This document shows, piece by piece, positions 9,785 to 19,005 of a DNA stretch of 64,000 nucleotides. Both the position numbers and the translations under genes were made by a program. The notes beneath the pieces are model-generated. The model ran no database searches and was not told the origin of the DNA. It saw nothing but the letters and a program-made list of their open reading frames with translations. The DNA is from SEAL01 sp032153715. Lineage in GTDB: Bacteria > Patescibacteriota > Saccharimonadia > Saccharimonadales > Saccharimonadaceae. Where the stretch lies: assembly GCA_032153715.1 (NCBI GenBank), contig JALDYR010000002.1, forward strand, positions 124,001-188,000, written 5' to 3'. How positions within the stretch are numbered: position 1 is the first letter of the stretch; the number at the start of each line of letters is the position of its first letter.

Positions 9785-10599
9785 TATAGATCCTCCACAA
9801 AATACTGTGATCGTTTTTTAAAATACAGATAACCGCATATAACAAGTGTCAACACGACCACTACGGGCAGCGTGTAGCTCAGTATCGTCGGCAATACTTC
9901 GTGCGTTGTCAGAGTCACTGGTGTAATTAAAATTTCACGAAAATCCTGCATAATCTGCGCTAAAGGATTTAAAGATAGAATCTGAGCAACCTTAGGATGG
10001 GCGTCATATGCAAATGTGAATGCATAGATAATAGGTGTTGCGTAAAACATTACCTGCAATATGATTTCCCATATTGGGGCAAAGTCGCGAAATTTTACAT
10101 AAAGAGCAGCAAGAAAAAGGGCAATGCCTAACGCAAGAAGAACAAGTTCAATAATTAACAAGGGGATAAAGGGTAGAAGCGACCAGTTCACATCTACGCC
10201 GATAGTAACCATGAAAATCAACACTATTATAGAGTTAAGGGCAAGATTGACGCCAGCCGAAAGAATAGCCGAAGCGACAATTGATATCTTTGAAATACTT
10301 ACCTTTCGGATTAGGTCGCCTCTTCCGACAATTGACCCCAACCCCATCGTTGTAGCCTCTGTAAAGAATGTCCAAATAACAATACCTAATAGCAAATATG
10401 CTGGAAAATGAGGAATATCTTTGCCTGTTGGAATGATGTAGGTAAAGACAACAAATAATACACCAAACATCATCAATGGCTTAAATAGTGACCAAACGTA
10501 TCCAAGAATAGAGCCTTGATAACGTAACTTGAAGTCAGTAATGACAAGCTGTTTTAGTAATGTAGTCCTTACTTCATTTGACGCGGGATTACTTGCCAT
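9784..10599 (-). CDS. wzm: ABC-2 type polysaccharide export permease (Wzm-like)
   Basis: A 271-residue integral membrane protein with six predicted helices, typical in length and layout of ABC-2 polysaccharide exporters (RYQGSILGYVWSLFKPLMMFGVLFVVF at the start, SLNPLAQIMQDFREIL late, and a final VLTLVICGYLYFKKRSQYFVEDL). It forms the channel used with the Wzt-like ATPase encoded next. Its start overlaps the end of the dual glycosyltransferase by 11 bp, so the operon is translated as a coupled unit. Confidence 0.92.
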   Translation of the reverse strand: MASNPASNEVRTTLLKQLVITDFKLRYQGSILGYVWSLFKPLMMFGVLFVVFTYIIPTGKDIPHFPAYLLLGIVIWTFFTEATTMGLGSIVGRGDLIRKVSISKISIVASAILSAGVNLALNSIIVLIFMVTIGVDVNWSLLPFIPLLIIELVLLALGIALFLAALYVKFRDFAPIWEIILQVMFYATPIIYAFTFAYDAHPKVAQILSLNPLAQIMQDFREILITPVTLTTHEVLPTILSYTLPVVVVLTLVICGYLYFKKRSQYFVEDL

Positions 10600-12679
10600 A
10601 TTTTTCCACCACCCTCTCTGTTATATGATTCTGCAGTTCTATTTGATTATAAAATTGCACCAGCCTATCTGTCACGGCTGTCCATGAGTATTTCTTCACC
10701 TCCTTTAGTGCGTTTCGCGACATTTTTTGTCGTAACTTATCATCACTAAATACACGGTCTAGAGCCTTATTTAAGCCATCAATATCGTCATGGTCAACTA
10801 GCAGTGCTGTTTTGCCATCTATGCAAAAATCCCTGTTTCCATGCGCATCAGTACACACTACAGGTGTTCCGGTTGCCATCGCCTCTAGCAAGGGGAGACA
10901 GAAACCTTCATGCCTGGAAGTCTGAACGAAAGCGGTCGCTTTATTATATAAGTCGTTCACCTCTTCGTCACTTGGCTTAAAATGGTAGGTAATTTTTTCA
11001 TCCATACTCTTCATATCGGGCTCTGACCCGAATAGCCAAAAGTTCGGCCGTTTATCACCTAATTTCTTCCAAGCTTCAAAACTAAACTTGAAGTTTTTTT
11101 GAAAGAAACTTCGACCCACAGCAAGCAGGACATCTTCCTGTTTTTTAATTTCAGGCTTCTTAAAGTAAACCGTGTCATCATAACCACATGGAATAAGTTC
11201 TGCTTTTAATCCAAGCTGCATGATTTCGTCCAAATTATAGCTAGACGTTGTCATATTCTTGAACTCTTTACGATAACAAGATACGACTGTTCGTTGAGCA
11301 TCGGGATCATCAGGATAAAACCAACTTTCAATCTCTTGAATGAAGTTAACCGCTATACCTTTCCTGACAGATGAAATCCATACTGGAAATGCAGTCTCCC
11401 ACCAGGTCGCTACTTTAATTGCTTCTTCATTTTCTAATTCAGCAATCATTTTTTTATAGTTTTTAAACGATCTTGTCGGTACATCAATCGGCCAAACAGG
11501 CTTGTCGTCAAGACTCCATATTTCAGGAGCGAAACCCTCTTTCGCTAAACGATTTGCATGCTCGACTACTATCTTAATACCACCACTATAGCCAAGTGTT
11601 TGAAGGACGAAAATAATACGTGTCTTACCATCACTGTTTTTAACATTTCTCTTATCAAACCAATCACCCCACTTTTCCCAAAAATAAACTACTGCTTGAC
11701 GCTCTTTTTCGCCAATATTCTTATTCTTTGCACGCGTTGCAGACTCGTGGTGAGTTAGCGTTGAAGCAGGGAAATATAGAGTACGATAATTCTTTTCCCA
11801 GCCACGCAAGCACAGATCGGCATCCTCAAAGGCAAAGGCAAACCCTTCATCAAGAATACCAATTTCGTCAATAAATTCACGCTTTATATACTGACACGCA
11901 CCCGTAATACCAATACAGTACTGCGGCACGTTCGCCGGACCATAGTTACTATCCTGGAAACGATAATAATGATCAAACCATTCCGGATCTTCAGTGTTAC
12001 GATAACTGCCCGCACTTTGGATGCGTCCATCAGGATAGAGAAGTTTTGGTCCAACAATACCAACATTTTCACCAAATTCATATGCACCGTACTGTAGCGC
12101 CTTGAGCCAGCCTTCATGCGCTTCGATGTCACTATTAAGCATCACGATGTCATGATGCTGGGGTACTTCACGGAATCCTGTATTAACAGCCTTAGCAAAC
12201 CCACCATTCTTTTCTCGGAAAATTATACGCGTCTTTTCGTCAGCAAGAGTACGGAGCTTTATTCTATTATCTTCCTGACAATAGTCATCCACGATGATGA
12301 TCTCATAGTCATCTTTCTCGCATGTCTTATGTACGCTCTCGACACACACCTTCAGTAAATCAAAATCATTATAACTTGGAATGACAATCGAGACAGCACG
12401 CTTCGTCTCCCAGCGACTAATCATGTGTGGATCAACTCCACTAACTACACCATTCGGAAAATGATGCTTAACCAACCCATTACCCGAAACACGTATCATT
12501 TCCCTTTTTATTTTTGATATTGTTGCACGCGGACCATTTTTTACTGGATATTTAACTGCTGACTTAACAGTCTGCGTAAATGTTTTACCTTTATAAAAGT
12601 TATCATGCCTTAAGTGTGTTAATTTTATGCCTGCTTTTTTTGCAGTCTTAACAATAATTCTTACTTTTCGATTCATCAT
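10589..12679 (-). CDS. Two-domain glycosyltransferase (GT2 plus GT4)
   Basis: A 696-residue fusion. After about 90 lead residues, residues ~93-335 are a GT2 domain (SIVIPSYNDFDLL, IIIVDDYC, the acidic metal site MLNSDIEAHEGWL, and the acceptor region FAFEDADLCLRGW). Residues ~350-690 are a GT-B/GT4 domain ending in TSRHEGFCLPLLEAMATGTPVV, which holds the EX7E-type donor site. Such two-enzyme fusions build repeating surface polysaccharides. It is the first gene of the four-gene export operon; TATAAT at 12717-12722 (minus strand) is its probable -10. Confidence 0.85.
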   Translation of the reverse strand: MMNRKVRIIVKTAKKAGIKLTHLRHDNFYKGKTFTQTVKSAVKYPVKNGPRATISKIKREMIRVSGNGLVKHHFPNGVVSGVDPHMISRWETKRAVSIVIPSYNDFDLLKVCVESVHKTCEKDDYEIIIVDDYCQEDNRIKLRTLADEKTRIIFREKNGGFAKAVNTGFREVPQHHDIVMLNSDIEAHEGWLKALQYGAYEFGENVGIVGPKLLYPDGRIQSAGSYRNTEDPEWFDHYYRFQDSNYGPANVPQYCIGITGACQYIKREFIDEIGILDEGFAFAFEDADLCLRGWEKNYRTLYFPASTLTHHESATRAKNKNIGEKERQAVVYFWEKWGDWFDKRNVKNSDGKTRIIFVLQTLGYSGGIKIVVEHANRLAKEGFAPEIWSLDDKPVWPIDVPTRSFKNYKKMIAELENEEAIKVATWWETAFPVWISSVRKGIAVNFIQEIESWFYPDDPDAQRTVVSCYRKEFKNMTTSSYNLDEIMQLGLKAELIPCGYDDTVYFKKPEIKKQEDVLLAVGRSFFQKNFKFSFEAWKKLGDKRPNFWLFGSEPDMKSMDEKITYHFKPSDEEVNDLYNKATAFVQTSRHEGFCLPLLEAMATGTPVVCTDAHGNRDFCIDGKTALLVDHDDIDGLNKALDRVFSDDKLRQKMSRNALKEVKKYSWTAVTDRLVQFYNQIELQNHITERVVEKYGK

Positions 12680-12716
12680 CTCTCAAACTTGTGTTAGGTG
12701 GTTAAAGTATCTATCA

Positions 12717-12722
12717 TTATAC
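12717..12722 (-). promoter_or_regulatory. -10 box upstream of the glycan export operon
   Basis: TATAAT on the minus strand, 38 nt before the start of the 696-residue glycosyltransferase. A good -35 was not seen. Confidence 0.5.
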
Positions 12723-12732
12723 ACCATCAACC

Positions 12733-13281
12733 CTAGCGACTAAAATCATCCTCCAGGCGCACGATGTCATTTTCATCTGATAGATTACTCGGATTGGCAT
12801 GTTGCCAAATTTCCGCAACAACAGCAAACCCATGATGCATACCGACGAGCCTATGTCGCTCACCTTGTGCAAACTGCACAGTATCACCCGGCTTCATATA
12901 ATGAATAGCACCCTGCTCATCAGTAAGGCTTTTATAGTAAGCCCCCTCCGTTAAAAATACCCATCTTTCCGCTCTTCGGTGGTGCATTTGCCAACTTAGA
13001 CGCTTCCCACCTTCAACAATTAATATCTTTGGACTTATTTCCGCATCCACAACACCAAGGCACGCTTCTAGGAAAGAGAGGCCTGGAAAAAACTCTTTCA
13101 AAAATTGTTCGGTATTTTTGTTATTGATGCGTATATACGCACCCCAGGGCTTGTCTCCGTTAATCTCTTCTATTTTATACGCCCTATCATGCAAAGCATG
13201 AATAATTGCTTCTATAACTATGTTTTTATCTTGACTACCATCCACTGATATATTGGTTAATAAATTACTGATTTTTGTCAT
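12733..13281 (-). CDS. Cupin protein, phosphomannose isomerase C-terminal-like
   Basis: A 182-residue protein. The second half is a single cupin fold: LSWQMHHRRAERWVFLTEGAYY matches cupin motif 1 with its His and Glu ligands, and MKPGDTVQFAQGERHRLVG matches motif 2. The arrangement resembles the C-terminal domain of bifunctional mannose-1-phosphate guanylyltransferase/mannose-6-phosphate isomerases, without the nucleotidyltransferase part. The N-terminal ~75 residues are unassigned. It sits just upstream of the glycan operon, so a role in sugar nucleotide supply is plausible. Enzyme activity cannot be inferred from the fold alone. Confidence 0.65.
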   Translation of the reverse strand: MTKISNLLTNISVDGSQDKNIVIEAIIHALHDRAYKIEEINGDKPWGAYIRINNKNTEQFLKEFFPGLSFLEACLGVVDAEISPKILIVEGGKRLSWQMHHRRAERWVFLTEGAYYKSLTDEQGAIHYMKPGDTVQFAQGERHRLVGMHHGFAVVAEIWQHANPSNLSDENDIVRLEDDFSR

Positions 13282-13331
13282 AACTAAGACTTAGCTCCTC
13301 TTATCACCACTTAACTTAAACTATTGTACGC

Positions 13332-13337
13332 TATAAT
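13332..13337 (+). promoter_or_regulatory. -10 box of a leaderless gene
   Basis: TATAAT lies 7 nt before ATG 13345, which places the expected transcription start on the start codon. The upstream TTG at 13324 would put the -10 box inside the coding region, so ATG 13345 is preferred. Confidence 0.6.
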
Positions 13338-13344
13338 AGAGAGA

Positions 13345-14496
13345 ATGTTTCTGCAAGGAGCGAGGGAAAAGAGAGAGCGGATTATAGCGCTTGATTTATT
13401 GCGTGGTACTTTTTTAGTTGCCATCTTTATTAATCACATGGCGTGGACGCCAACTCTTTTTGACTTTATCACGGGGCAAAGTCACCTATTTGCATCAGCA
13501 GCCGAAGGGTTTTTTGCTATCTCAGGCATCCTCGTCGGCTATATTTATGGCCCGCGTATCTTAAAGAATGTAAAACCTACGTTTATAAAACTATTTAAAC
13601 GAGCTGGTTGGCTGTACTTATTATCAATTAGCTTCACGACACTCTACACAGTCATCACACTCTTTCTCCCTTTAGATACTGTACGCAGTCAATATTTATC
13701 GCCAAGCCTTGCTGACTTTCTATTCAATACCCTCACTTTGCAGTTTAACTACGGCTGGGCAGACTTCCTTTCGCGCTATGCCGTTCTAATGGCACTTGCA
13801 CCATTTGCTATTTGGCTAGTTGCAAAAGGGAAAGCATGGCTACTTGCAGCGATCAGTATCGTTATATGGCTCCTATGGAGAGATAGTCCGCTAAGCCACG
13901 TCACGGCATGGCAGTTGGTTTTTATGGGCGGCATCATTATCGGCTACTACCTGCCGCAAATTGAACATGCAGCTCGCTCGCTATCGAGACAAACGCAACG
14001 CATCGGCTATGCAAGCATGCTAACTACGACTCTCGTTACTTTTGTCTTTAGTGTTATCCTGACTGTCCTTTTACCGATTATTGCCGGAGAGTTCGCGTCA
14101 GCCCTTTCGCCAGCTATCTATCAAAATATCCTTACTACCATTGATATGCGTACATCGTGGGATATGACTATTTTCAATAAGGAATCGCTCGAAATTGGAC
14201 GCCTCCTCATCGGCACTCTTTGGTTTAGTACCCTCTATATCACATATCGAAAATATGAAGAAATTATTAATAGAAAAACCAAGGGCGCCTTACTCCTTCT
14301 CGGCACAAACTCTCTCTATGTTTACGGTCTACAATCCTTTATCCTTTTCATGATGGATATATTCCTCGATCCCCCTGCTGACACCTCCTTTATATTAAAG
14401 ACGCTAATAGTAGCTAACATGGTGTGTCTTGTGTACGTCCTGACGCGCCATCGGGCGTCAATTAAAGGGTTAAGAAAGAAGGCGATACGGATATGA
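13345..14496 (+). CDS. OpgC-like multi-pass membrane protein
   Basis: From ATG 13345 the protein has 383 residues and about ten membrane helices. The start REKRERIIALDLLRGTFLVAIFINHM and the later AAEGFFAISGILVGYIYG match the OpgC branch of the acyltransferase-3 superfamily, which transfers acyl groups such as succinyl to extracytoplasmic glycans. It overlaps the succinyl-CoA synthetase beta gene by 4 bp (ATGA). That coupling is interesting because OpgC-type enzymes are tied to succinylation and the next two genes make succinyl-CoA; the functional link is inference. The start at 13345 rests on the -10 spacing and absence of a Shine-Dalgarno site. Confidence 0.75.
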   Translation: MFLQGAREKRERIIALDLLRGTFLVAIFINHMAWTPTLFDFITGQSHLFASAAEGFFAISGILVGYIYGPRILKNVKPTFIKLFKRAGWLYLLSISFTTLYTVITLFLPLDTVRSQYLSPSLADFLFNTLTLQFNYGWADFLSRYAVLMALAPFAIWLVAKGKAWLLAAISIVIWLLWRDSPLSHVTAWQLVFMGGIIIGYYLPQIEHAARSLSRQTQRIGYASMLTTTLVTFVFSVILTVLLPIIAGEFASALSPAIYQNILTTIDMRTSWDMTIFNKESLEIGRLLIGTLWFSTLYITYRKYEEIINRKTKGALLLLGTNSLYVYGLQSFILFMMDIFLDPPADTSFILKTLIVANMVCLVYVLTRHRASIKGLRKKAIRI

Positions 14497-15560
14497 AATT
14501 ACTCGAATATGAAGCAAAGTCTATTTTAAAGACCTACAGCCTCCCTGTTCCAAAATCTTTTCTTATTACTGATGACGCTAATTCCACATTTCTACCTGCC
14601 GTCATAAAATCACAGGTACCAATTGGCGGCCGCGGTAAGGCGGGCGGGATCGCTATCGCAAAGACAAAGCAGGATTTTACAGATGCATATCAGCGTATTG
14701 CGAATCTAAACATCAAAGGTTTTACTCCTCGTACTCTTCTCGCTGAAGAGCTACTCTCTATCGAGAAGGAATTCTACCTCTCCCTTCTGATTGATAAAGC
14801 CACAGCCCAGATCATCCTGATGGCGCACAAAAATGGGGGAGTCGAAGTTGAAGAAAACAAGGCCGAAGATTTCCTACGGCTTCCCCTCACTGGCAACAAT
14901 AGCGAAGCGGCGGGTGAGCGACTAGCGGATTATTTCGACCTCCCCGAAAAAAGCTTTGTATTACAGGATTTAGTTGAAAATCTCTACGACTGCTTTATTA
15001 AAAACGATGCCGTTCTGCTTGAGATCAACCCGCTCGTATACACAACCGATGGCCAAATTATTGCTGGCGACTGCAAGATGGAACTGGACGATGCCGCACA
15101 CTTCCGCCACACGGACTGGAATTTTGAGGCAGCGAAAACTGAAGCGAACTTTGTCACCCTCGATCAGACCGGCACCGTCGCGACAATCGCTAATGGCGCC
15201 GGCCTGGCGATGGCGACCGTTGATGCAGTCGCTGATGCCGGTATGACACCTGCCAATTTCCTCGATATTGGCGGTGGTGCAAATGAAGCCAGTGTCCTAG
15301 CAGCCTTTGAGCGCATCATGGAATACGACAACGTCAAAGTCATCATTATTAATATCTTTGCCGGCATCACCCGTTGCGACGAAATTGCCCGCGCGGTGAT
15401 TGCCGCTCGTCGGCACATTACTAACCTGCCGCCACTCTACATTCGCCTGGCAGGTACCAACTTTGAACAAGCCGTCGAGCTCCTGGCCGTCGAAAACATT
15501 CCGACCCTCGCGACGCTCGAAGAATGTCTCAAACATGCAAAGCAGGAGGTGACATCATGA
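14493..15560 (+). CDS. sucC: Succinyl-CoA synthetase beta subunit (ADP-forming type)
   Basis: A 355-residue ATP-grasp protein, slightly shorter than the usual ~385. It has the N-terminal YEAKSILKTYSLPVP, the nucleotide loop SQVPIGGRGKAGGI, the metal/nucleotide region LLEINPLVYTTDGQIIAGDCKMELDD, and the C-terminal CoA-ligase flavodoxin-like domain NGAGLAMATVDAV...FLDIGGGANE and IFAGITRCDEIA. With SucD it interconverts succinyl-CoA and succinate with nucleoside diphosphate phosphorylation. It overlaps the OpgC-like gene by 4 bp and ends 4 bp past the sucD start. Confidence 0.93.
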   Translation: MKLLEYEAKSILKTYSLPVPKSFLITDDANSTFLPAVIKSQVPIGGRGKAGGIAIAKTKQDFTDAYQRIANLNIKGFTPRTLLAEELLSIEKEFYLSLLIDKATAQIILMAHKNGGVEVEENKAEDFLRLPLTGNNSEAAGERLADYFDLPEKSFVLQDLVENLYDCFIKNDAVLLEINPLVYTTDGQIIAGDCKMELDDAAHFRHTDWNFEAAKTEANFVTLDQTGTVATIANGAGLAMATVDAVADAGMTPANFLDIGGGANEASVLAAFERIMEYDNVKVIIINIFAGITRCDEIARAVIAARRHITNLPPLYIRLAGTNFEQAVELLAVENIPTLATLEECLKHAKQEVTS

Positions 15561-16429
15561 ACAGTACACTACTCACCGGCCGTAACGTAATTGTCCAAGG
15601 CATCACTGGTGCCCATGGGCGTTTCCACGCTAGTGCCATGAAAGCCGCCGGCACAAATGTCGTTGGAGGCACATCGCCCAGTAAAGCTGGTCAATTAATT
15701 GACGGTATTCCTGTCTATAGTTCGATTGCTGATATTCAAGCAAAAGTATCAGTTGATATTAGCGTCATATTTGTGCCGCCAGCCGCAGCTAAAGGTGCGA
15801 TTATTGAAGCAATTGCCGCGAAGGTGCCGCTGATCGTCTGTATCACGGAAGGTATTCCAATTCATGATATGTTGCAAATACAACAACATTTAGAAAAGGG
15901 GAGTAGTCAGTTAATTGGACCAAACTGCCCTGGCGTCCTTGTCCCTGGCGGCAATAAACTTGGTATTATTCCCGCCCACCTATCCCTTACCGGCTCGGTT
16001 GGCATTGTCAGCCGCTCTGGCACTCTCACCTACGAAGCGATGGATGGCCTCACTCGACGCGGCGTTGGCCAGAAATATGTCATCGGTATTGGCGGCGACC
16101 GCATTGCCGGCACCTCATTTATTGATTGTCTCGAACTGTTTGAAAACGACCCTGGCGTGACCGAAATCGTGATGATTGGCGAGATTGGCGGCACCAGTGA
16201 AATTGAAGCAGCCGACTACATTGAACAACACGTCACAAAACCAGTTTATAGCTATATTACCGGGCATCACGCCCCAGCGGGCGTCCAGCTGGGTCATGCT
16301 GGTGCCATCCTGGGATCGGCTGATGAATCAGCTCGCGCCAAAACTGCCCACCTCAAGAAAAAGGGCATCACAACTGCAACAAATATCACTGACCTCGTGA
16401 AATTACTTACAAAACCCTCAGCGGGCTAA
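15557..16429 (+). CDS. sucD: Succinyl-CoA synthetase alpha subunit
   Basis: A 290-residue protein from ATG 15557, chosen because a strong AGGAGGTGA precedes it. An upstream ATG at 15524 would add 11 residues inside sucC. It shows the Rossmann CoA-binding start (VIVQGITGAHGRFHASAMKAAG), GPNCPGVLVPG, the IGGTSEIEAADYIEQ segment, and LGHAGAILG, whose His is the phosphorylated catalytic residue. It pairs with sucC. No other TCA-cycle gene is visible in this window. Confidence 0.94.
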   Translation: MNSTLLTGRNVIVQGITGAHGRFHASAMKAAGTNVVGGTSPSKAGQLIDGIPVYSSIADIQAKVSVDISVIFVPPAAAKGAIIEAIAAKVPLIVCITEGIPIHDMLQIQQHLEKGSSQLIGPNCPGVLVPGGNKLGIIPAHLSLTGSVGIVSRSGTLTYEAMDGLTRRGVGQKYVIGIGGDRIAGTSFIDCLELFENDPGVTEIVMIGEIGGTSEIEAADYIEQHVTKPVYSYITGHHAPAGVQLGHAGAILGSADESARAKTAHLKKKGITTATNITDLVKLLTKPSAG

Positions 16430-16451
16430 ATGATATACTGGAGCTATATTT

Positions 16452-17420
16452 ATGAAATCAATTACCCTTCTCATTCCCGCCTACAACGAAGCTGACGTCC
16501 TTCCGCAACTCTACGATCGACTTGCTGACCTTGCCAATAGCCTCCCTAAATACAAATTAGAGTTTTTGTTTGTCAACGATGGCAGCCGAGACGACACACT
16601 TGAAATTATTAAATCATATGCCGAAATTGATCCGCGCGTCTCGTACGTTAACTTGTCACGTAATTTTGGCAAAGAAATCGCAATGATTGCGGGCATTGAC
16701 CACGTGAGTAGTGATGCACTCGCCATTATTGACGCCGATCTGCAGGATCCGCCTGAACTAATCCCGGACATGATCAAGCTCTGGGAGGAAGGGTACGATG
16801 ATGTGTATGCGCGTCGCTCCAGCCGCATGGGCGAATCGTGGTTCAAGAAACTGACGTCAAAATGGTTTTATAGAGTCCTACAAAAATCAACCACTATCCC
16901 CATTCAACGCGACACTGGCGACTTTCGCCTACTCGATCGCCGCTGCGTCGAAGCGATTAAGCGGATTCGCGAAAGCGAACGCTACACAAAAGGCTTTTTT
17001 AGTTGGATTGGCTACAGGAAAAAAGAGATTACCTATGTACGCGACCCGCGCGCAGCTGGCGAAACAAAGTGGAACTATTTTAAACTCATTAACCTCGCCA
17101 TTGATGGCATTGTCTCATTTACGACCGCCCCGCTGCGTATTTCAACCATCTTTGGTATGATCGTCTCCTTCCTCGCATTCATCTATCTGCTCGTTATTAT
17201 TATTCGCGTCATCATCTTTGGTGTTGACGTCGGTGGCTACCCGTCGATTATGGCTGTTATGCTGTTCCTCGGTGGCGTGCAGCTGCTCTCACTGGGTATC
17301 ATCGGCGAGTATATTGGTCGTATTTTTAATGAAACCAAGCAACGCCCCCTTTATCTTGTTGAAGAATATCATGCCACTCACCCAGTCGTCCCTACCTATC
17401 AAGACAAGACACCCCGCTAA
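16452..17420 (+). CDS. GtrB/DPM1-like polyprenyl-phosphate glycosyltransferase
   Basis: A 322-residue protein. A GT2 catalytic domain (residues 1-225: LLIPAYNEADVLPQLY, FVNDGSRDDTLE, the metal site IDADLQDPPELI, and DTGDFRLLDRR) is followed by two membrane helices at ~230-300. This is the standard build of enzymes that load a sugar onto undecaprenyl or dolichyl phosphate on the inner membrane face. TATACT at 16434-16439 lies 12 nt before the ATG, so it probably has its own promoter and a very short leader after sucD. Confidence 0.9.
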   Translation: MKSITLLIPAYNEADVLPQLYDRLADLANSLPKYKLEFLFVNDGSRDDTLEIIKSYAEIDPRVSYVNLSRNFGKEIAMIAGIDHVSSDALAIIDADLQDPPELIPDMIKLWEEGYDDVYARRSSRMGESWFKKLTSKWFYRVLQKSTTIPIQRDTGDFRLLDRRCVEAIKRIRESERYTKGFFSWIGYRKKEITYVRDPRAAGETKWNYFKLINLAIDGIVSFTTAPLRISTIFGMIVSFLAFIYLLVIIIRVIIFGVDVGGYPSIMAVMLFLGGVQLLSLGIIGEYIGRIFNETKQRPLYLVEEYHATHPVVPTYQDKTPR

Positions 17421-17436
17421 TCACCCATAAATTCGG

Positions 17437-17442
17437 TATACT
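17437..17442 (+). promoter_or_regulatory. -10 box of a leaderless gene
   Basis: TATACT ends 6 nt before ATG 17449, leaving no room for a ribosome binding site. Confidence 0.55.
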
Positions 17443-17448
17443 AGTAGC

Positions 17449-18552
17449 ATGAGTCATATTGCGATCGATGCCCGGATTATTAATTCTTCAACTGGACGCT
17501 ACGTTGAGCGATTATTACACTATCTGCAGGAAGTCGATACAGACAATCAATACACCGTTCTTGTTCGCCAAAAAGACATATCGTTTTGGACACCCTCGGC
17601 AGCTAACTTTAGCGTTCAAGTAGCTGATTTTGCCGATTACTCCCTTGCCGAACAAACCAAATTTAAAACCTTTCTCGATGATCTAAAGCCTGATTTAGTG
17701 CATTTTTGCATGCCCCAGCAACCGGTATTTTACCGCGGTGCGCATGTCACGACCATGCACGACCTCACCTTGCTTAGTACCTATAACTCTGACAAAAACT
17801 GGTTTATTTTTCACGCTAAACAGCTGATTGGCCGTTTTGTCTTTTGGCGGATCGCCCACACTAGCCAGCACATCCTGACGCCATCTGATCTTACGAAACA
17901 AGCCTACATAAAGTTTGCTAACATCCCTGCCAGCAAAGTCACTGTCACATACGAGGCAGCCGATCCAATTGACACACCCCCGCAGGAATATCCCACCCCA
18001 TTTAAACGTTTCCTCCTCTACGTTGGTCAGCAAAGCGACTACAAAAACGTCAGACGCCTCGGTGACGCCCACCAGCAGCTACTTGCTGCGCACCCCGACC
18101 TCGGCTTGATTTTAGTTGGCAAAAAGAACGCTTCGGCGTTAAAAAACGAACAGTATTTTGCAAAACGCGGCTATAAAAATATCCACTTCACGGGATTTGT
18201 CGACGACGCGCAACTTGCTTGGCTGTACAGTAACTGCACTAGCTATGTCTTCCCATCGCTTATGGAGGGCTTTGGACTACCTGGCCTCGAGGCAATGGCC
18301 TACGGCGCACCAGTAATTAGCAGTAATGCCACCTGCCTTCCAGAGGTCTACGGCGATGCCGCTCGTTACTTTAACCCAAAAAGCGTTGATAATATGGCCG
18401 AAGTAATTAATGAAGTATTACACGAAGCGACGCTCCGAAACGAATTAACTGCTCGTGGCTACGATCAGTTACAGAAATATTCGTGGCGCACTATGGCCGA
18501 ACAGACCCATCGGGTGTATATGAACGCGCTTACGAGCTCTGCTGCGCGATAA
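17449..18552 (+). CDS. GT4 family glycosyltransferase
   Basis: A 367-residue GT-B enzyme of the mannosyltransferase-like GT4 group. The donor-binding domain shows FKRFLLYVGQQSDYKNVRRL, GLILVGKKN, YSNCTSYVFPSLMEGFGLPGLEAMAYGAPVISS (the EX7E motif) and CLPEVYGDAARYFNP. It lies directly after the polyprenyl-phosphate sugar transferase and is probably in the same glycan pathway. The start sits 6 nt after a -10 box. Its 3' end overlaps the convergent khpB gene by 23 bp. Confidence 0.9.
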   Translation: MSHIAIDARIINSSTGRYVERLLHYLQEVDTDNQYTVLVRQKDISFWTPSAANFSVQVADFADYSLAEQTKFKTFLDDLKPDLVHFCMPQQPVFYRGAHVTTMHDLTLLSTYNSDKNWFIFHAKQLIGRFVFWRIAHTSQHILTPSDLTKQAYIKFANIPASKVTVTYEAADPIDTPPQEYPTPFKRFLLYVGQQSDYKNVRRLGDAHQQLLAAHPDLGLILVGKKNASALKNEQYFAKRGYKNIHFTGFVDDAQLAWLYSNCTSYVFPSLMEGFGLPGLEAMAYGAPVISSNATCLPEVYGDAARYFNPKSVDNMAEVINEVLHEATLRNELTARGYDQLQKYSWRTMAEQTHRVYMNALTSSAAR

Positions 18553-18991
18553 TAATACTGCGCTCACGCCCTTCACCCTCAGAGAATGTTTTGATGTTGG
18601 TATATTCGCTGGCCACTTGATGGACAATTCGACGATCAGCCGCATTCAGATTAGCGACATAGGAATCACCCGTCCGGATGACTTCTTCAATCCATTCCCG
18701 TGCTTGCTTGGCGACCTTGTCGGCGCGCTGTTTTTTATAGTCAGCGATATCAACATTGACACGTGAGACAGCCGCATCACGGTTACGGAGTGTGGTTGAA
18801 ATCAAGAATTGAATACTGCGCAGCGTTTCGGCATTACGCCCAATTAACAGGCTGTTAAGCTCGGTTGACGGCACAGACAGCTCAATCACTTCATCACAGT
18901 AGCTGGTCGTAATATCAGCATTAATTCCAAAAAATGATAAGAGGTCAGCAAGATATTTTTCAGCAAATTGAATTGATTCTTCTTGATTCAT
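18530..18991 (-). CDS. khpB: KhpB/Jag RNA-binding protein
   Basis: A 153-residue protein with a KH domain (residues ~50-85: LNSLLIGRNAETLRSIQFLIS with the GxxG-type loop IGRN) and a C-terminal R3H domain (LNAADRRIVHQVASEY). The Jag_N domain found in many homologues is absent; a short acidic N-terminus replaces it. It is the last gene of the rpmH-rnpA-yidC-khpB minus-strand series, the classical order beside bacterial origins. In other bacteria KhpB pairs with KhpA to bind many RNAs and affects cell division and elongation. Confidence 0.9.
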   Translation of the reverse strand: MNQEESIQFAEKYLADLLSFFGINADITTSYCDEVIELSVPSTELNSLLIGRNAETLRSIQFLISTTLRNRDAAVSRVNVDIADYKKQRADKVAKQAREWIEEVIRTGDSYVANLNAADRRIVHQVASEYTNIKTFSEGEGRERSIIIAQQSS

Positions 18992-19005
18992 GACACTCTC
19001 CCTCG

